A stretch of DNA of 64,000 nucleotides from Mallotus nudiflorus (GCA_947683625.1 CANTUR010000541.1:17501-81500); one strand, 5' to 3'. Shown: positions 36,610 to 47,628, counted from the first letter of the stretch. Translations and numbers: made by a program. Notes: generated from the letters alone by a model not told the origin.

Positions 36610-36831
36610 GATCCATTTTTTTCATAAGAGAATTCGCTTCAACTATTCATGTAAAATAACCTTTTTTTGAAGTTGAAGGGAAATATCCAAATACATGTCT
36701 TATTCTTCAATAATCCATATTTGTAGCAATGAAATACTATTTTTCCTCCCCCAAGCGATTAATGATTGATTACAAATATTTATAATCTATATTCTCTATA
36801 CTATATACTATTATAATCTATATTCTTTATA

Positions 36832-38292
36832 CTATAAAGGGCCTGAAATCCCTTGCTTACGTATCATTGGAAAGTGCATTAACATAAATATGGCAGTAAG
36901 AAGAGGTAATACAAAAGTGTGTAAACTATAAAAACGAGTCAAAGTGGATTGTCCTACACTAGCACTTCCATGTAATAACTCAACCAAAGGCGATCTTATT
37001 ATAGGAATCGCTTTTGGCACGCCTGTTATAATTTTTACTGCCCAATAATCGATTTGGTCCCAAGGTAAGGAATAACTAGTTACACCAAAAGATGTGGTCA
37101 ATACAGCAAGAACCACACTAGTAACCCAAGTCAATTCACGGGGTTTTTTAAAGCCACTAGTGAGATACACACGAAATTCGTGCAAGATCATCATTAAAAC
37201 CATCATACTTGCCGACCATCAATGAACTTATCGGATTAACCAACCAAAGTTAGCCTTAGTCATTATGTATTGAACCAAAGCAAATGCCTCAGTAATGATC
37301 AGACGGTAGTAAAAAATCATAGCAAACCCCATAGCTACTTGTACTAAAAAACAAGTAAGTGTAATTCCTCCTAAATAATAAAATATGATAACACGGGGAG
37401 GAATATATTTACTAGTTATATCATCTGCAATCGCTGAATCTCAAGACGTTCTTTGAACCAATCATAGACTTTATTGAGATAGGTAAACCAGAAGGACCCC
37501 CCCTCGAGAACCGTTTATGAGAATTTCGTCTTGTATGGCTCAAACAAAACCACCCTAATACTAGTTGAAACAGATATGTGTAATAGAATAGAAATATCCT
37601 AATCCTATGATTCAACAGTTTTCTCTAAAGATGCCAATACGAAAAAATAAAAATCCAAAGACTCTTCTCTTCTTTCTTCTCTTCTTTGTGGTTATAATGC
37701 CAAAATATCAAGTCAGTTCATTCATCTCTTGGTGTTGATTGTTATAGGCCTCTTGAATCTTCTATTTCCTTCCCCATTTTTTTCATATTTTTTTTGTATA
37801 TAATGCAACCTTAATGTCATTTTTGATATTATTGATAGGAATTTTCTTGTTAAGATCCTATAAATCGATTGAAACCATAAATTCATATTAGAACCGCGAT
37901 GATTTAATAAAAAATTCAAACTAAATCCAAAGATTCCCCAAGTAAGAACCATTGTATCATCACTTATTCACTGAATAAATATAATGAGTAAAAAGTCAAA
38001 GAAGAATTTGTCCTTTGATCAAACATAGATAAAGAGGAAGAAAAATCTGTCAATTTATACCTTTTATTTAATTCTTTGAAATTTTTTGAAATCTAGTCAC
38101 GGGATCTGAATATTAAGTATGAATCATAGTTCTAATACTACATAATCTATTTCACTGCATAATCTATTTCATATATTTCGTGCTCTAGATATTAAAAAAA
38201 TACATGACGGGGTAAAGAATCATCTCTATCAAGATGATAGGCCCACTCTCTATATTATCAATAGGATTAGTTATAACAAGTCGCACACTCAT
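36832..38292 (-). pseudogene. petB: petB, cytochrome b6
   Basis: Exon 1 is the 6-nt ATGAGT at 38287-38292, followed by the intron 5' end GTGCGAC. Exon 2 spans 37470-36832. The second half is an open 124-codon frame containing LPWDQIDYWAVKI and the SLHTFVLPLL haem-side helix. The first half is broken near 37206-37240 and around 37430-37500. Cytochrome b6 is the haem-bearing core of the b6f complex. It forms the psbB-psbT-psbH-petB-petD cluster with its neighbours. Confidence 0.94.
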
Positions 38293-38413
38293 AATTTTAG
38301 AAATACAGAAAGAAAGAAATTTCACGATCGAACTACCAAAAGTGAATAAAAAATCCAAGACCAAAATGCTTCGTTTTGTATTAAAAAACTAGGACTTAGT
38401 GGTTCTTGTAAAT

Positions 38414-38635
38414 CTAATTCATTGAGATTCCATCTAGTAAAATGGAAGAATTATAAATCTCCAAAATAATAGAAAGGATTAATGCCAATAGAGCCATTAT
38501 AACACCCATTAAAGGGGCAGTTCCCCACCCAGGAGCTACTTTACCATATTCTGAATTTAATGGTTTCAATAAATCTCCTACAACAGTTTGCCTTGGACCA
38601 GATCTGGAACTACCCTCCATGCTTTGTGTAGCCAT
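38414..38635 (-). CDS. psbH: psbH, photosystem II subunit H (frame intact)
   Basis: An open 73-codon frame, native length, from MATQSMEGSSRSGPRQTVVG (phosphorylatable N-terminus) through a single helix (GVIMALLALILSIILEIYNS) to ISMN. The reading frame also extends upstream by chance, but the native ATG is at 38635. Substitutions are modest. It is intact, yet embedded among dead genes, so expression is not expected. Confidence 0.9.
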   Translation of the reverse strand: MATQSMEGSSRSGPRQTVVGDLLKPLNSEYGKVAPGWGTAPLMGVIMALLALILSIILEIYNSSILLDGISMN

Positions 38636-38738
38636 AAATCCTATTTGTATTAATTGAGATTTGTTGACTTTGTGTACCATTCCGTTGTAAATAAATAATC
38701 TTATCATAGATCCATCGCGGTCTTGAAATTATATAATA

Positions 38739-38870
38739 ATGGAAACAACAACCCTAGTCGCCATCTTTATATCTAGTTTACTTGTAAGTTTTACTAGGTA
38801 TGCCTTATACACTACTTTTGGGCAACCCTCTCAACAACTAAGAGATCCATTTGAAGAACATGGGGACTAG
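38739..38870 (+). CDS. psbN: psbN, photosystem II assembly factor (frame intact)
   Basis: An open 43-codon frame, native length, with N-terminal single helix TTLVAIFISSLLVSFTRYAL and C-terminus QQLRDPFEEHGD. PsbN is a thylakoid membrane protein needed for PSII repair and assembly, encoded opposite psbT and psbH. A Gly-to-Arg change near codon 20 lies inside the helix. Confidence 0.92.
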   Translation: METTTLVAIFISSLLVSFTRYALYTTFGQPSQQLRDPFEEHGD

Positions 38871-38871
38871 T

Positions 38872-38913
38872 TGAAGTAAAGAGCCTCCCAATATTAGGAG
38901 GCTCTTTACTTCA
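38872..38913. terminator. psbN/psbT bidirectional stem-loop
   Basis: A perfect 17-bp inverted repeat (TGAAGTAAAGAGCCTCC at 38872-38888 and its complement at 38897-38913) with an 8-nt loop. It lies between the convergent psbN and psbT, where plastomes carry the 3'-end stabilising hairpin. It has survived without a single mismatch. Confidence 0.9.
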
Positions 38914-38930
38914 ATTAAGATAACAAAAAG

Positions 38931-39038
38931 TCATTTTATATTTTTAGTTGGAACTTTAGGTGGTTCCCAAAAAAAGATAGCGAAAAAAAGGATTCCTAAA
39001 GTTGAGACTAAAAGGAATGTATAAACCAATGCTTCCAT
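38931..39038 (-). CDS. psbT: psbT, photosystem II subunit T (frame intact)
   Basis: An open frame of 35 codons: MEALVYTFLLVSTLGILFFA, then FFWEPPKVPTK and a two-residue tail. PsbT is a single-helix subunit at the PSII dimer interface. An Arg-to-Trp change (CGG to TGG type) precedes EPPK. Intact in frame, but presumably not expressed. Confidence 0.9.
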   Translation of the reverse strand: MEALVYTFLLVSTLGILFFAIFFWEPPKVPTKNIK

Positions 39039-39224
39039 AAATTCAATTGTGGTTTACAATTATAGCTTCCATACCTATTTATTGGGGGTCGTCTCCCGGA
39101 TAAAAAAAGAACAAGATTCAAAGAAATGATGATAATTGAAATTCAGATATCTTCAGTACCCTATAGAAAAATTTCAAAAATAAAATAGAATAGAGGTAAA
39201 AAGTAAGAGATATCAAATATTGTA

Positions 39225-40751
39225 TCAGACTGCATGTCTTCTTGTAGTTGGATCTCCAATTTTTTGGAATGCTCCAAATTCCACTTAAACGTCTAAATCT
39301 GAATCAATACCTGTAAAAATGTCTCTGAACAAAGTTTGAGTACCATGCCAAATGTGTTTGAAGAAAAAGAGCAGAGCAAACGAAGCATGTCCAAAAGTAA
39401 ACCAACCCCTTGGACTGCTATAAAAAATGCAATCGAATTTCAAAGTAGCACGATCTAATTCAAAAATTTCCCCTAATTAAGTGCATCTAGCATATTTTTT
39501 CACAGCAGCAGGATCACTATAACTAACTCCATTTAGTTCATCGCCATAGAACTCAACAGTTACACCTACTTGTTCGGCACTATACTTTGACTCTGCCCTT
39601 CGAAAAGGAACATCAGCTCTAACAATTCCATCTCTGTCTACCAAAACAACCAAAAATGTTTAAAAAAAAGTAGGCATACAACGTACAAAAAGTTCACGCC
39701 CCTCTTTATCTTGAAAGATAGGATGCCCTAACCACCCAACAGCTATTCCATCTCCATTATCCATTGAGCCCGCTTTGAACAATCCACCTTTTGCCGGATT
39801 ATTATCGATATAATAATAAAAAGATAATTTTTCAGGAATTTTAGACCAAGCTTCAGATAAACTTTGATTTTCAGCCAGCCTAGCACTTACTCTTCGATAT
39901 ATTTCTTGCTGGAAGTATCCTTGATCCCATTGATAATGAGTGGGACCAAATAATTCAATCGGAGTAGTTATTGAACCATACAATATAGTTTCAGCAATAA
40001 CAAAAGCTGCAAAAAAGACAGTAGTGATACTACTGGAAAGGATAATTTTAATATTTCCCATACGTAATCCTTTGTATAAACGTTGAGGTGGACACACACT
40101 AAGATGGAATAGGCCTGCTAATATACCCAACATGCTCGTTGCAATATGATGAGAGGCTATTCCTCTTGGAATAAAAGGATCAAAACCCTCCACACCCTTT
40201 GTTGGACTTACAGGTTGTACCTTTCTAGTTAGGCGATAAGGATCGGACACCCATATTCTAGGACCATACAACCTGGTTACATGAAAAGCACCAAACCTAA
40301 AGCAAGCCACCCTTGAGAGAAATAAATGAATTCCAAAGATCTTGGGCAAATCCAAAGAAGGTTTTCCTGTACGTTTATCGCAAAATATTTCTAGATCCTA
40401 ATACACCTAATGACAAATAGTTGCCAAAAAGCATAAGCCAGAAAACACAATATGTGCCCCAGCCACGCCTTCATAACTCCAAATACCTGGATTCATTATA
40501 CTTTCTCCGGTGATACTCCAGCCACCCCATGAATTGGTTATTCCTAAACGAGTCATGAAGGGTATAATGAACATACCTTGTCTCCACATTGGATTGAGAA
40601 TAGGGTCAGAGGGATCAAAAACTGCTAATTCATAAAGAGCCATCAAACTGGCCTAACCAGCAACTAAAGTTTTATGCATTATATGGACAGACAACAAATG
40701 ATCGGGATTATTTAATATGACGGTATGAATACAATACCAAGGCAAAACCAT
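39225..40751 (-). pseudogene. psbB: psbB, CP47 core antenna
   Basis: 1527 nt, exactly the native 508 codons plus stop, so no net indel. It encodes the chlorophyll-binding CP47 inner antenna. Clear blocks: IPFMTRLGITNSWGGWSITG, GVAGAHIVFSGLCF, FGIHLFLS, QWDQGYFQQEIYRRVSA. Several nonsense changes occur: Trp to stop after AGHIxH near 40405, further stops near 40655 and 39658, and others downstream. Gly-to-Arg and His-region changes are many, consistent with G-to-A and C-to-T decay. Confidence 0.96.
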
Positions 40752-41220
40752 GGAAATACCCCTTTATTAATGAAAAATAGACACTATGTAACTTTATTGC
40801 ACTGAAAAAACTATGTTATGGATCTCTTTCTTTTATTTTTAAGTTTAAGCAGATTATCTCGGAGAAAGAATTAATATTTTTTTCTATTCCTTTTTTAGTA
40901 ATAATGTACCAATTCCATTTGTAGAAACAAAGAAAAGAGAATCGGATATATTCTATATCCGATAAGTACCAATACATAATGGGGGGTTGACTCTATTATA
41001 TATGAGCAAATGCATAGAGAGTTTTTCATCATTCACAGTACCTATTCGTAAGACTTGGACTTTATTCATTTTGTCTTCCTTTATTTTTTTTTATAAATAT
41101 AAACTTATCGAATCCATGCATAAAATATTCTAAAGGCTATTATATTATTAAGACAATAAATTCATTATTATGTTTTCACATCAAAGTGAAATAGAGTACT
41201 TAATTTTTTTCTTTCATTGA
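40752..41220. other. psbB-clpP spacer, no gene
   Basis: Plastid-type spacer of about 470 bp. The psbB promoter normally lies here, but I cannot mark its elements with confidence. Confidence 0.7.
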
Positions 41221-43139
41221 ATGCCTATTGGTGTTCCAAAAGCTCCATTTTGAAATCTTGGTGAAGAAGATTCCATTTGGATTGACGTATAGTGTAACTT
41301 GTCAGATATATTGGGTCATACGGGATTCCCCCATTCTCTCCCCCAATTGAGATATCCTCTGTTTCGCCTAAGAAAGATTGCTTAAATCATCCAAAATTTG
41401 GAGTGTTAAGTGAAATGAAATCCAATTAGATCTATACTTTTGAGATACTCAAATTAATATTTTATCAATTAGAATAATTTATGGTTGGCTTATTTGGACC
41501 AAAAAAATGAAGTATCCAGGCTTCGTTTAGAAGAACCTAATTGGTAATATATCCATTATGATTACTAATTGTATCATATTCTATTTATGAAGTAGAGAGA
41601 ATTTCAAATTGGTAATCAAACTCAATCAAATAATAATAATATAATAACGAATATGTCAAATATTTGATAGAAGGTGTGAAATGAATTTAAAAAAAGAAAA
41701 AAATGAGGTATTGAGGCATTTGCTCTATATGTGCAAATAAAAATCAAGCAAATCCTTACGCGGAGTAGAGCACAAACCTAAAAGAAATGAAGAAGTCCAT
41801 TCAGGAATAAGAGAATGCCATCGTGATTTGAATTGAATCTCGATGAAAAAATACATCAATGATAAGTTTGTTAGATAAGTTTAATAATTTTTTTGTAGGG
41901 TTAAAACTTACTTTTCTTGAAAACTGGAAGAAAATCCCTTTCATTTCATTAAAAAAAAAGAGTTAAGTTAAAAAGTACTCACTATTAAAAAAGGAAGGTT
42001 CGAATCTACACATTGATTCTTTATTTTATTTTCGTGATTTTTGTTAAACTCTTTGCATCAAAAGGTGCACGTACGGTTCCTATAGGATATAATTTTATCC
42101 TAATCAATCGACTTTATCGAGAAAGATTACTTTTTTTAGGTCAAGATTTTGATAGCGAGATCTCGAATCAACTTATTGGTCTTATGGTATATCTTAGTAT
42201 CAAGAGCAAGACCATAAACTCTCCCGACAGATGGGTAATACCCGGAATAGCTATTTATGATACTATGCAATTTGTGCGACCATATGTACAAATAATGTGC
42301 ATGGGATTAGCTACTTCAATGGGGTCCTGTATCCTAGTTGGAGGAAAAATTATCAAATGTTTAGCATTCCCGCATGCTTGGTGCCAATGGGTTTTTAGTT
42401 GAAAGAAAAAAGAAAACTATGCCTTCGCCATATGAAATATTGGGCATTTCTAATTTTATTCTATCAGGGGGTCTATTTTTTTTTTTATTTAAGCATCACA
42501 AACTTTTTTGTTTTTGCATCGAAGGGCTCTTAACATTATGTATGTTATAAAAATAATAGAGTCCAAAAAAGGGTTATATTTTTGAAATTAAAAAAAAATT
42601 TGGGATTGCTAAATCATTGATGAAATAAAGCAATGAGACCACCATAGTATTTTTGTTTTATTTTTTTCACTTTTACAAAGGCAAGCAAAGGGTGGTTTTT
42701 GGATCATTTGTTGATTTAAGCCAAATAAACTCTATATTTTTCTTCAATAAAGGAAGGGGTAAGTAAAAGTGAATTCCATTCTGGAACTGTATACAATGCA
42801 CAAACAATGCCTATACGGTTGTTCAATTCTATCTTTTTTTTCTTATTATTCTTTATCTCTTCTCGTCACCTTATTATGCGAGATAGAATAGCCATTTTTT
42901 TCTTATATCATCAGGGTAATGATTCATCAACCTATTGTCGATTTTTATGAGGCACGAATAGGAAATTTGTCATGGAAGCAGAAGAATTACTGAAATTGCA
43001 TGAAATCCTCACAAGGATTTATGTGCAAAGAATAGGAAAACCCTTATAGGTTGTATCCAAAGACATGGAAAGAGACATTTTTATGTCAGCAGTAGAAGCC
43101 CAAGCTTATGGAATTGTTGATCTTGTAGCAATTGCATAA
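41221..43139 (+). pseudogene. clpP: clpP, plastid Clp protease subunit, three exons
   Basis: Exon 1 at 41221-41291 (MPIGVPKAPF, then CGA to TGA), exon 2 at about 42105-42380 (RLYRERLLFLGQDFDSEISN, GWVIPG-like, AIYDTMQFV), exon 3 at about 42917-43139 (VMIHQP through AYGIVDLVAIA). Two group II introns are present. The catalytic Ser region normally reads GMAASMGS; here GLATSMGS is kept. The His motif FPHA is at the exon-2 end. Exon 2 lacks about 7 codons where DDTKDLYLF is expected. Stops break exons 1 and 3. Confidence 0.93.
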
Positions 43140-43320
43140 GAAATAATAGAAATTTCACATAAATCGCGATTGGAGATTTTTTTCTTACTATACTTTTAAT
43201 TTGAATTTAATATTCTATTAATTTTTTAATAATTGAATAAAATAAATATTAACATAGAAAAAATTCATAATCATCCGGTTAGGATCGATATAAACCAGCC
43301 CATTATGCATACGATTCAAC

Positions 43321-43434
43321 ATGCCAACTGTTAAATGACTTATTAGAAATACAAGACAGCCGATCAAAAATATCACCAAATCCCCCGCTCTTGGGGGATG
43401 CCCTTAGTGATGAGGAACATGTACTAAGGTGTAT
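43321..43434 (+). pseudogene. rps12: rps12 5' exon (trans-spliced), uS12
   Basis: ATGCCAACTGTTAAA opens the 38-codon first exon of the trans-spliced rps12. The text LIRNTRQPIKNITKSPALGGC is readable. Codon 6 is TGA (native CAA), and codons 29-31 are TAG TGA TGA, each one C-to-T step from native CAG CGA CGA. It lies between clpP and rpl20 as in plastomes. The 3' exons, normally in the IR, are not in this window. Confidence 0.93.
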
Positions 43435-44313
43435 ATGTGACTTATTCAGATCATGAACTTGGACAAAAGAAAACTTTTCCACTATCTATGATCAGTACGG
43501 ATGAATAAGATAGAATGAAAAATCCCCTTCATTATCTAAATTATCCAAAAAAAAAGATCTATCATATTTGTCTATTGTGTATCAAATTTATGGTTTCATT
43601 GGTGTATATCCCATCACCTCAATTTTCAATTTAAAACTAAAATGAGAAAGAATTTCCCATTGGTAGCAAATCATTATCCATTAGGCAGGAGAAATCTTAT
43701 TTAAATCAAAATCAAAAGGACAAAAATTATATCTCTACTCTTATAAGAATAGACTAATAGGGTCAACTAAGTAACTAATCCTCATAATTAAATACCATTA
43801 CTGTTTAGATAGATTTCCTTATGAAAGACCTATTACTGGATAATTCATAGGTAGAGCCAAAAAGTGTAAACTGTACACGTTAACAATAGTATTGATTAAA
43901 TAATTCAATAATGATTAAATAAAGGAGGGGCTCTGGTGTATAGAGAAGACCCTACTCGTTTAAGATTTAAGAAATAACCAAAGAAATGATGGAACCCACT
44001 ATTTATTTCTCTATTTCTATATTTAATTTATCTATTTCTATTATTTCTATACTTTATTTATCTATTTTAATTTACTATATTTTTTTTAATTTTTGTTTGA
44101 TACCTAGTATAAATATAGTTTCTTATTTCGGGGTAAAATACCTCTAAAAAAAAAAGAAAAATCATGGTTGGGAAGGTTATAATAGCAAAAGCCGTTGGAA
44201 TTATTATTTTATACATTAGAAAAATTAATTTTGTTATTATAGAAAGGGGAAAAGAATAACTAAAAGAAAGGAAATCAATTAGTTATTTATCAAAGTTTTA
44301 CTTATTTTATTCA
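43435..44313. other. rps12-rpl20 spacer, no gene
   Basis: About 880 bp including the 5' part of the trans-spliced rps12 intron directly after the exon (GTGTATATGTGAC-like start). Otherwise A/T-rich plastid spacer with no coding potential. Confidence 0.7.
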
Positions 44314-44667
44314 ATGACCAGAATTAGACAAGGATATATAGCTTGGAGGCGTAGAACAAAAATTTGTTTACTCGCATCAAGCTTTCGCGGGGCTCATTCA
44401 AGACTTACTCAAACTATTATTCAACAAAAAATAAGAGCTTTAGGTTCATCTCATCAGGATAGAGGTAGGCAAAAAAGAAATTTTCACTGTTTGTGGGTCA
44501 TTCGAATAAATGCAATAATTCACGAGAATATGGTATCCTATAGTTATAGTAGATTAATAAATAATCTATACAAGAGACAGTTGCTTCTAAATCATAAAAT
44601 ACTTGCACAAATTGCTATATTAAATAGGAATTGCCTTTATATGATTTCCAATGACATTATAAAATAA
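44314..44667 (+). CDS. rpl20: rpl20, plastid ribosomal protein bL20 (frame intact)
   Basis: An open 117-codon frame of native length. The N-terminal basic segment MTRIRQGYIAWRRRTKICL followed by FRGAHSRLTQTIIQQKIRA is typical of plastid L20, an early 50S assembly protein. Substitutions such as RGYIARRRRTK to QGYIAWRRRTK indicate drift. The longest plastid gene here with a fully open native frame. Confidence 0.88.
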   Translation: MTRIRQGYIAWRRRTKICLLASSFRGAHSRLTQTIIQQKIRALGSSHQDRGRQKRNFHCLWVIRINAIIHENMVSYSYSRLINNLYKRQLLLNHKILAQIAILNRNCLYMISNDIIK

Positions 44668-44934
44668 GGTAATTGGAAAAAATCCATGAAATCTTTTACA
44701 TGGAATTCCCTAAAGAATGAATTCCGAGAGGGTAGAATAGAAATTAGTATGATATGATCATAATATCATCAAGGAAATTAGTCAAATTGAGAAAAAATGT
44801 TTAATAAAAAAAATTTCTTCTTCCCCAATTCGTTTTTTTCTTATGACACGACACTTAAATTTGGGTTTTCGTATTTTTTGAACAAAACATTAATCTAGGT
44901 TTATTAACTTTTGATTCAATTGAGGGATAAGCAA

Positions 44935-45248
44935 CCCTTTTTTTTCTGGTTCTAAGATTAGTAGTTATAGTGACCAATTCACTTTTTTTTTTTTTCAAAT
45001 TATTTTTCATTATTAAGAAAAGGTAACAAAGATAAAATACGATCTTGTTTTATAGCAATAGTAACTAATATTTGTTGTTTTAAACTCAATCTATTCACCC
45101 GTCTAGATAATATTTTTCCTTGTTCACTAATAAATCAACTAATTAAACTCATGTTTCTATAATCAATTCGATCCCCCGATTGGATCGGGGGCACACGCCT
45201 ACGAAAAGATCGCTTGGATTTAAGAAAAGGTCGTTTGGATTTATCCAT
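44935..45248 (-). pseudogene. rps18: rps18, plastid ribosomal protein bS18
   Basis: Starts at ATG 45248: MDKSKRPFLKSKRSFRRR(V)PPIQSGDRIDYR-type text, followed by a CGA-to-TGA stop at the RFISEQGKILS segment. The text KQARILSLLPFLNNEK is then recognisable, with Gln to stop after NEK and a poly-A expansion beyond. The 3' end is approximate. Confidence 0.9.
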
Positions 45249-45359
45249 GGTTTGTTTATTCTTTATTTCGAAAAGCCTATTTCGTTCAACCTATTTTGTT
45301 CAATTGGATAAAAAATGATTTAGAATTAAGAAATATTAAGAAATAGGATTTTGCTTGTT

Positions 45360-45665
45360 TGTTTTATATTTAATTATTATTATTATTATTATAATTATCT
45401 ATTATTATTTTATTTATTGATATATTTATTGATTTTATATTATATATTTTTAATATTTTATATTATTAAAATTATTTATTAAATATTATATTATTTTTAT
45501 TAAATATTATATTAATAATATATAATTTATATAATTTATAATTAATATATAATTAATATAATATAAATTTATGATTAATATTTAATATATAATTACAATT
45601 TAATTAATATATTTCAATATTTAATATATATTAACATAACATATTCTATATTAATATGTATTAAT
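45360..45665. repeat. A/T-only spacer rps18-rpl33
   Basis: About 300 bp of TTATTATTATTATAATTA and AATATATAATTA-type sequence between rps18 and rpl33. No gene. Confidence 0.75.
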
Positions 45666-45725
45666 ATGTCATTTATGTCATTTTTCATGTACTTGTAAAG
45701 GTAACACGTAGGCGATTGACTCCAT

Positions 45726-45926
45726 CTATTTCTTGATCTCTCCGTGAATTATATGTTTGTAATAATAGGAACAAAATTTTCTCAATTCCAATCGACTAGG
45801 TGTATTATGTTGATTCTTTTGAGTAATATATCTGGAAATGCCTATTGATTTTTTATTAACACTATTTCGAACACAACTGGCTCATTTTAAAATAACCTTT
45901 ACTCGGATATCTTTACCCTTGGCCAT
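45726..45926 (-). pseudogene. rpl33: rpl33, plastid ribosomal protein bL33
   Basis: 201 nt, native length (66 codons plus stop), from MAKGKDIRVKVILK through an in-frame TGA (native Cys/Thr region) to ISRYITQKN and GEIKK. One zinc-type Cys pair is affected (FCSYYYKH for the native FCPYCYKH). No net indel. Confidence 0.92.
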
Positions 45927-46377
45927 GAACCTCCGTGGGGTTTTTTATTCACTCAACTCTTCCATTTTCCAATATGAAGTGAAGAGGAAAGGAACGAAAA
46001 AAAAAAAAGAAGTTGCTAACTCGAAATCCAATTTTGAAAGATTTCATTGCAACTAATATACTAATATAGTAAGTAATAGTAAGTAATACAAAAATAATAA
46101 GTAATACAAAGATTCTAAATTATATTTAGATTATAAGTTTAAATTAGAATCACAATACAATGTTTCATTTAAGCATCTTGTATAATATTGTTGCACTAAT
46201 CAAATTTATACTTCCCTTCTCTTAATTTAATTGAAGTTAACTTACTTTACTTAAAGCTGGGGTCCCAAATTCCAAGTTTTGTTGTGATTATATCTGCTTT
46301 TATTCTTTTTTTTTTTCTAACTTATTCTAATAAAAAAAGGGAGGAGGGAGTAATAGGCATAAATATTTAATTGGATC

Positions 46378-46534
46378 TCTAATCTTCTTCATGTTGATAA
46401 TTAAAATGAAAAAAAGGGAATGTCAGCACATCCGGGAAAAAATGATTGATCTTGATCAATAGACCTGTTAAAGACGCAAACCATAGAGTACTTATTACCA
46501 GCGCCACATATAGATATGTTTTTAGATCTCGCAT
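46378..46534 (-). pseudogene. psaJ: psaJ, photosystem I subunit IX
   Basis: MRDLKTYLYVALVISTLWFA, then SLTGLLIKINHFFPDVLTFPFF matches PsaJ, a single-helix PSI subunit. The native stop is lost and the frame runs about ten codons further to a TAG near 46378. It sits between rpl33 and trnP in native order. Confidence 0.9.
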
Positions 46535-46974
46535 TTAAAATCCTCCCTCATTGTATTCTTTATTTTTTTGTAATAAATAATGTTTATTTTTTGTAATATA
46601 TAATGATTATATAGATATAATTAGACGTATATGCAGTTAAAGGATGCTTTCATTTGTTTTGTAAGCGGAATCTCTAATTCAAACTAAAATGTATAACAAT
46701 TTGCTAGATAATATTTTCCTTTTCTTAAAAAAGTAAAATATGTCCGTTTTCTCGAGTATTCATGAAATTTATGTAAGATTATTATTATGTTAGTTTACCA
46801 TTATATTAAGATATAATAAAGTAATATTTTCATTATTATCATATAATATATGAATATAATATATGATATGAGATCAAAAAGAAAAAATGGCAATGTATAT
46901 CAATGGAGAAAATGAAATAAGTATATGGAAAACAAAATGTGTATTCTTTACAATAACATTGTAAACCAATTAAA

Positions 46975-47047
46975 AGGGATGTAGCGCAGCTTGGTAGCGC
47001 GTTTGTTTTGGGTACAAAATGTCATGGGTTCAAATCTGTCATCCTTA
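46975..47047 (+). tRNA. trnP-UGG: trnP-UGG, plastid-derived
   Basis: AGGGATGTAGCGCAGCTTGG at the start, TGG anticodon in GTTTTGGGTAC, and T arm ATGGGTTCAAATCTGTCAT. One base of the T stem/acceptor is missing (73 nt instead of 74), so folding is compromised. Confidence 0.92.
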
Positions 47048-47252
47048 CCTATTACTTCGTCTCTAAGTAATAACGAGGGATCAATTGAGATCAATTAAAC
47101 TTGGCCATACCTAACCTTTCATTTTTATCATATATAATATGTAATAGTTTTATCATATTATATATGATAGTACATGCATTCAAGATATATTGGAGTAGTT
47201 AAAAAAAATCTTTTTACTTACAGTCTGCTTTTTTTGTGATTGGGATAAGAAA

Positions 47253-47326
47253 GCATTCTTAGTTCAGTTTGGTAGAACGTAAGTCTCTAAAACCTAATGT
47301 CGTAGGTTCAAATCCTATAGAGCATG
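47253..47326 (+). tRNA. trnW-CCA: trnW, plastid-derived, anticodon changed to CUA
   Basis: A 74-nt match to plastid tRNA-Trp(CCA): GTTCAGTTTGGTAGAAC D arm and GTAGGTTCAAATCCTAT T arm. The anticodon loop, natively CTCCAAA, reads CTCTAAA, a C-to-T step that converts CCA to CTA. The anticodon stem also has a mismatch. The last plastid LSC gene of segment B; petG, normally next, is not reached. Confidence 0.92.
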
Positions 47327-47459
47327 ATTCTATTCTTGTTTTGTTAGGTTCAAATTTATACAAAAATAAAAAAATAAAAAAGCAATATGAATTTGACCTC
47401 CTGCAGATTAAAAAAAAAAGATGAGGTAAAAAAAACAAGGCATTAATTAATTAAATATC

Positions 47460-47617
47460 ACTCGAACTCATTCCTTATCAAGCATCTTATCCCATTTTTA
47501 AATTGATTTATTCTGCAGCAGCAAATGCTCACCACAATATGGGTTTCAAAGAAGCCAATTTAATCATTAGTAAAGTTGAAGTCAACGAAGGTGCTATTGT
47601 GAAAAAATTAAAACCCC
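47460..47617 (+). pseudogene. rpl22: rpl22 internal fragment, third copy
   Basis: 158 bp, colinear with 8853-9010 and 24956-25113, covering LELMPYRACYPIFKL through KVEVNEGAIVKKLKP-like text. It ends exactly where non-plastid sequence begins. It shares B-type residues at some sites (TTCTGCAGCAGC) and has private changes, so it was not simply copied from A. It sits ~135 bp after trnW, with no native neighbour relation. Confidence 0.88.
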
Positions 47618-47628
47618 ATCACACCTGA

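Noticed and set aside
47253..47326. A functional amber suppressor tRNA
   Set aside because: The anticodon is CUA, but the stem has a mismatch and the gene is a decayed plastid copy without a nuclear promoter context.
1..47617. That this is a plastid genome
   Set aside because: Most genes carry stops or lost starts, the two IR copies differ from each other, gene order is rearranged at 21180, and retroelements are inserted.
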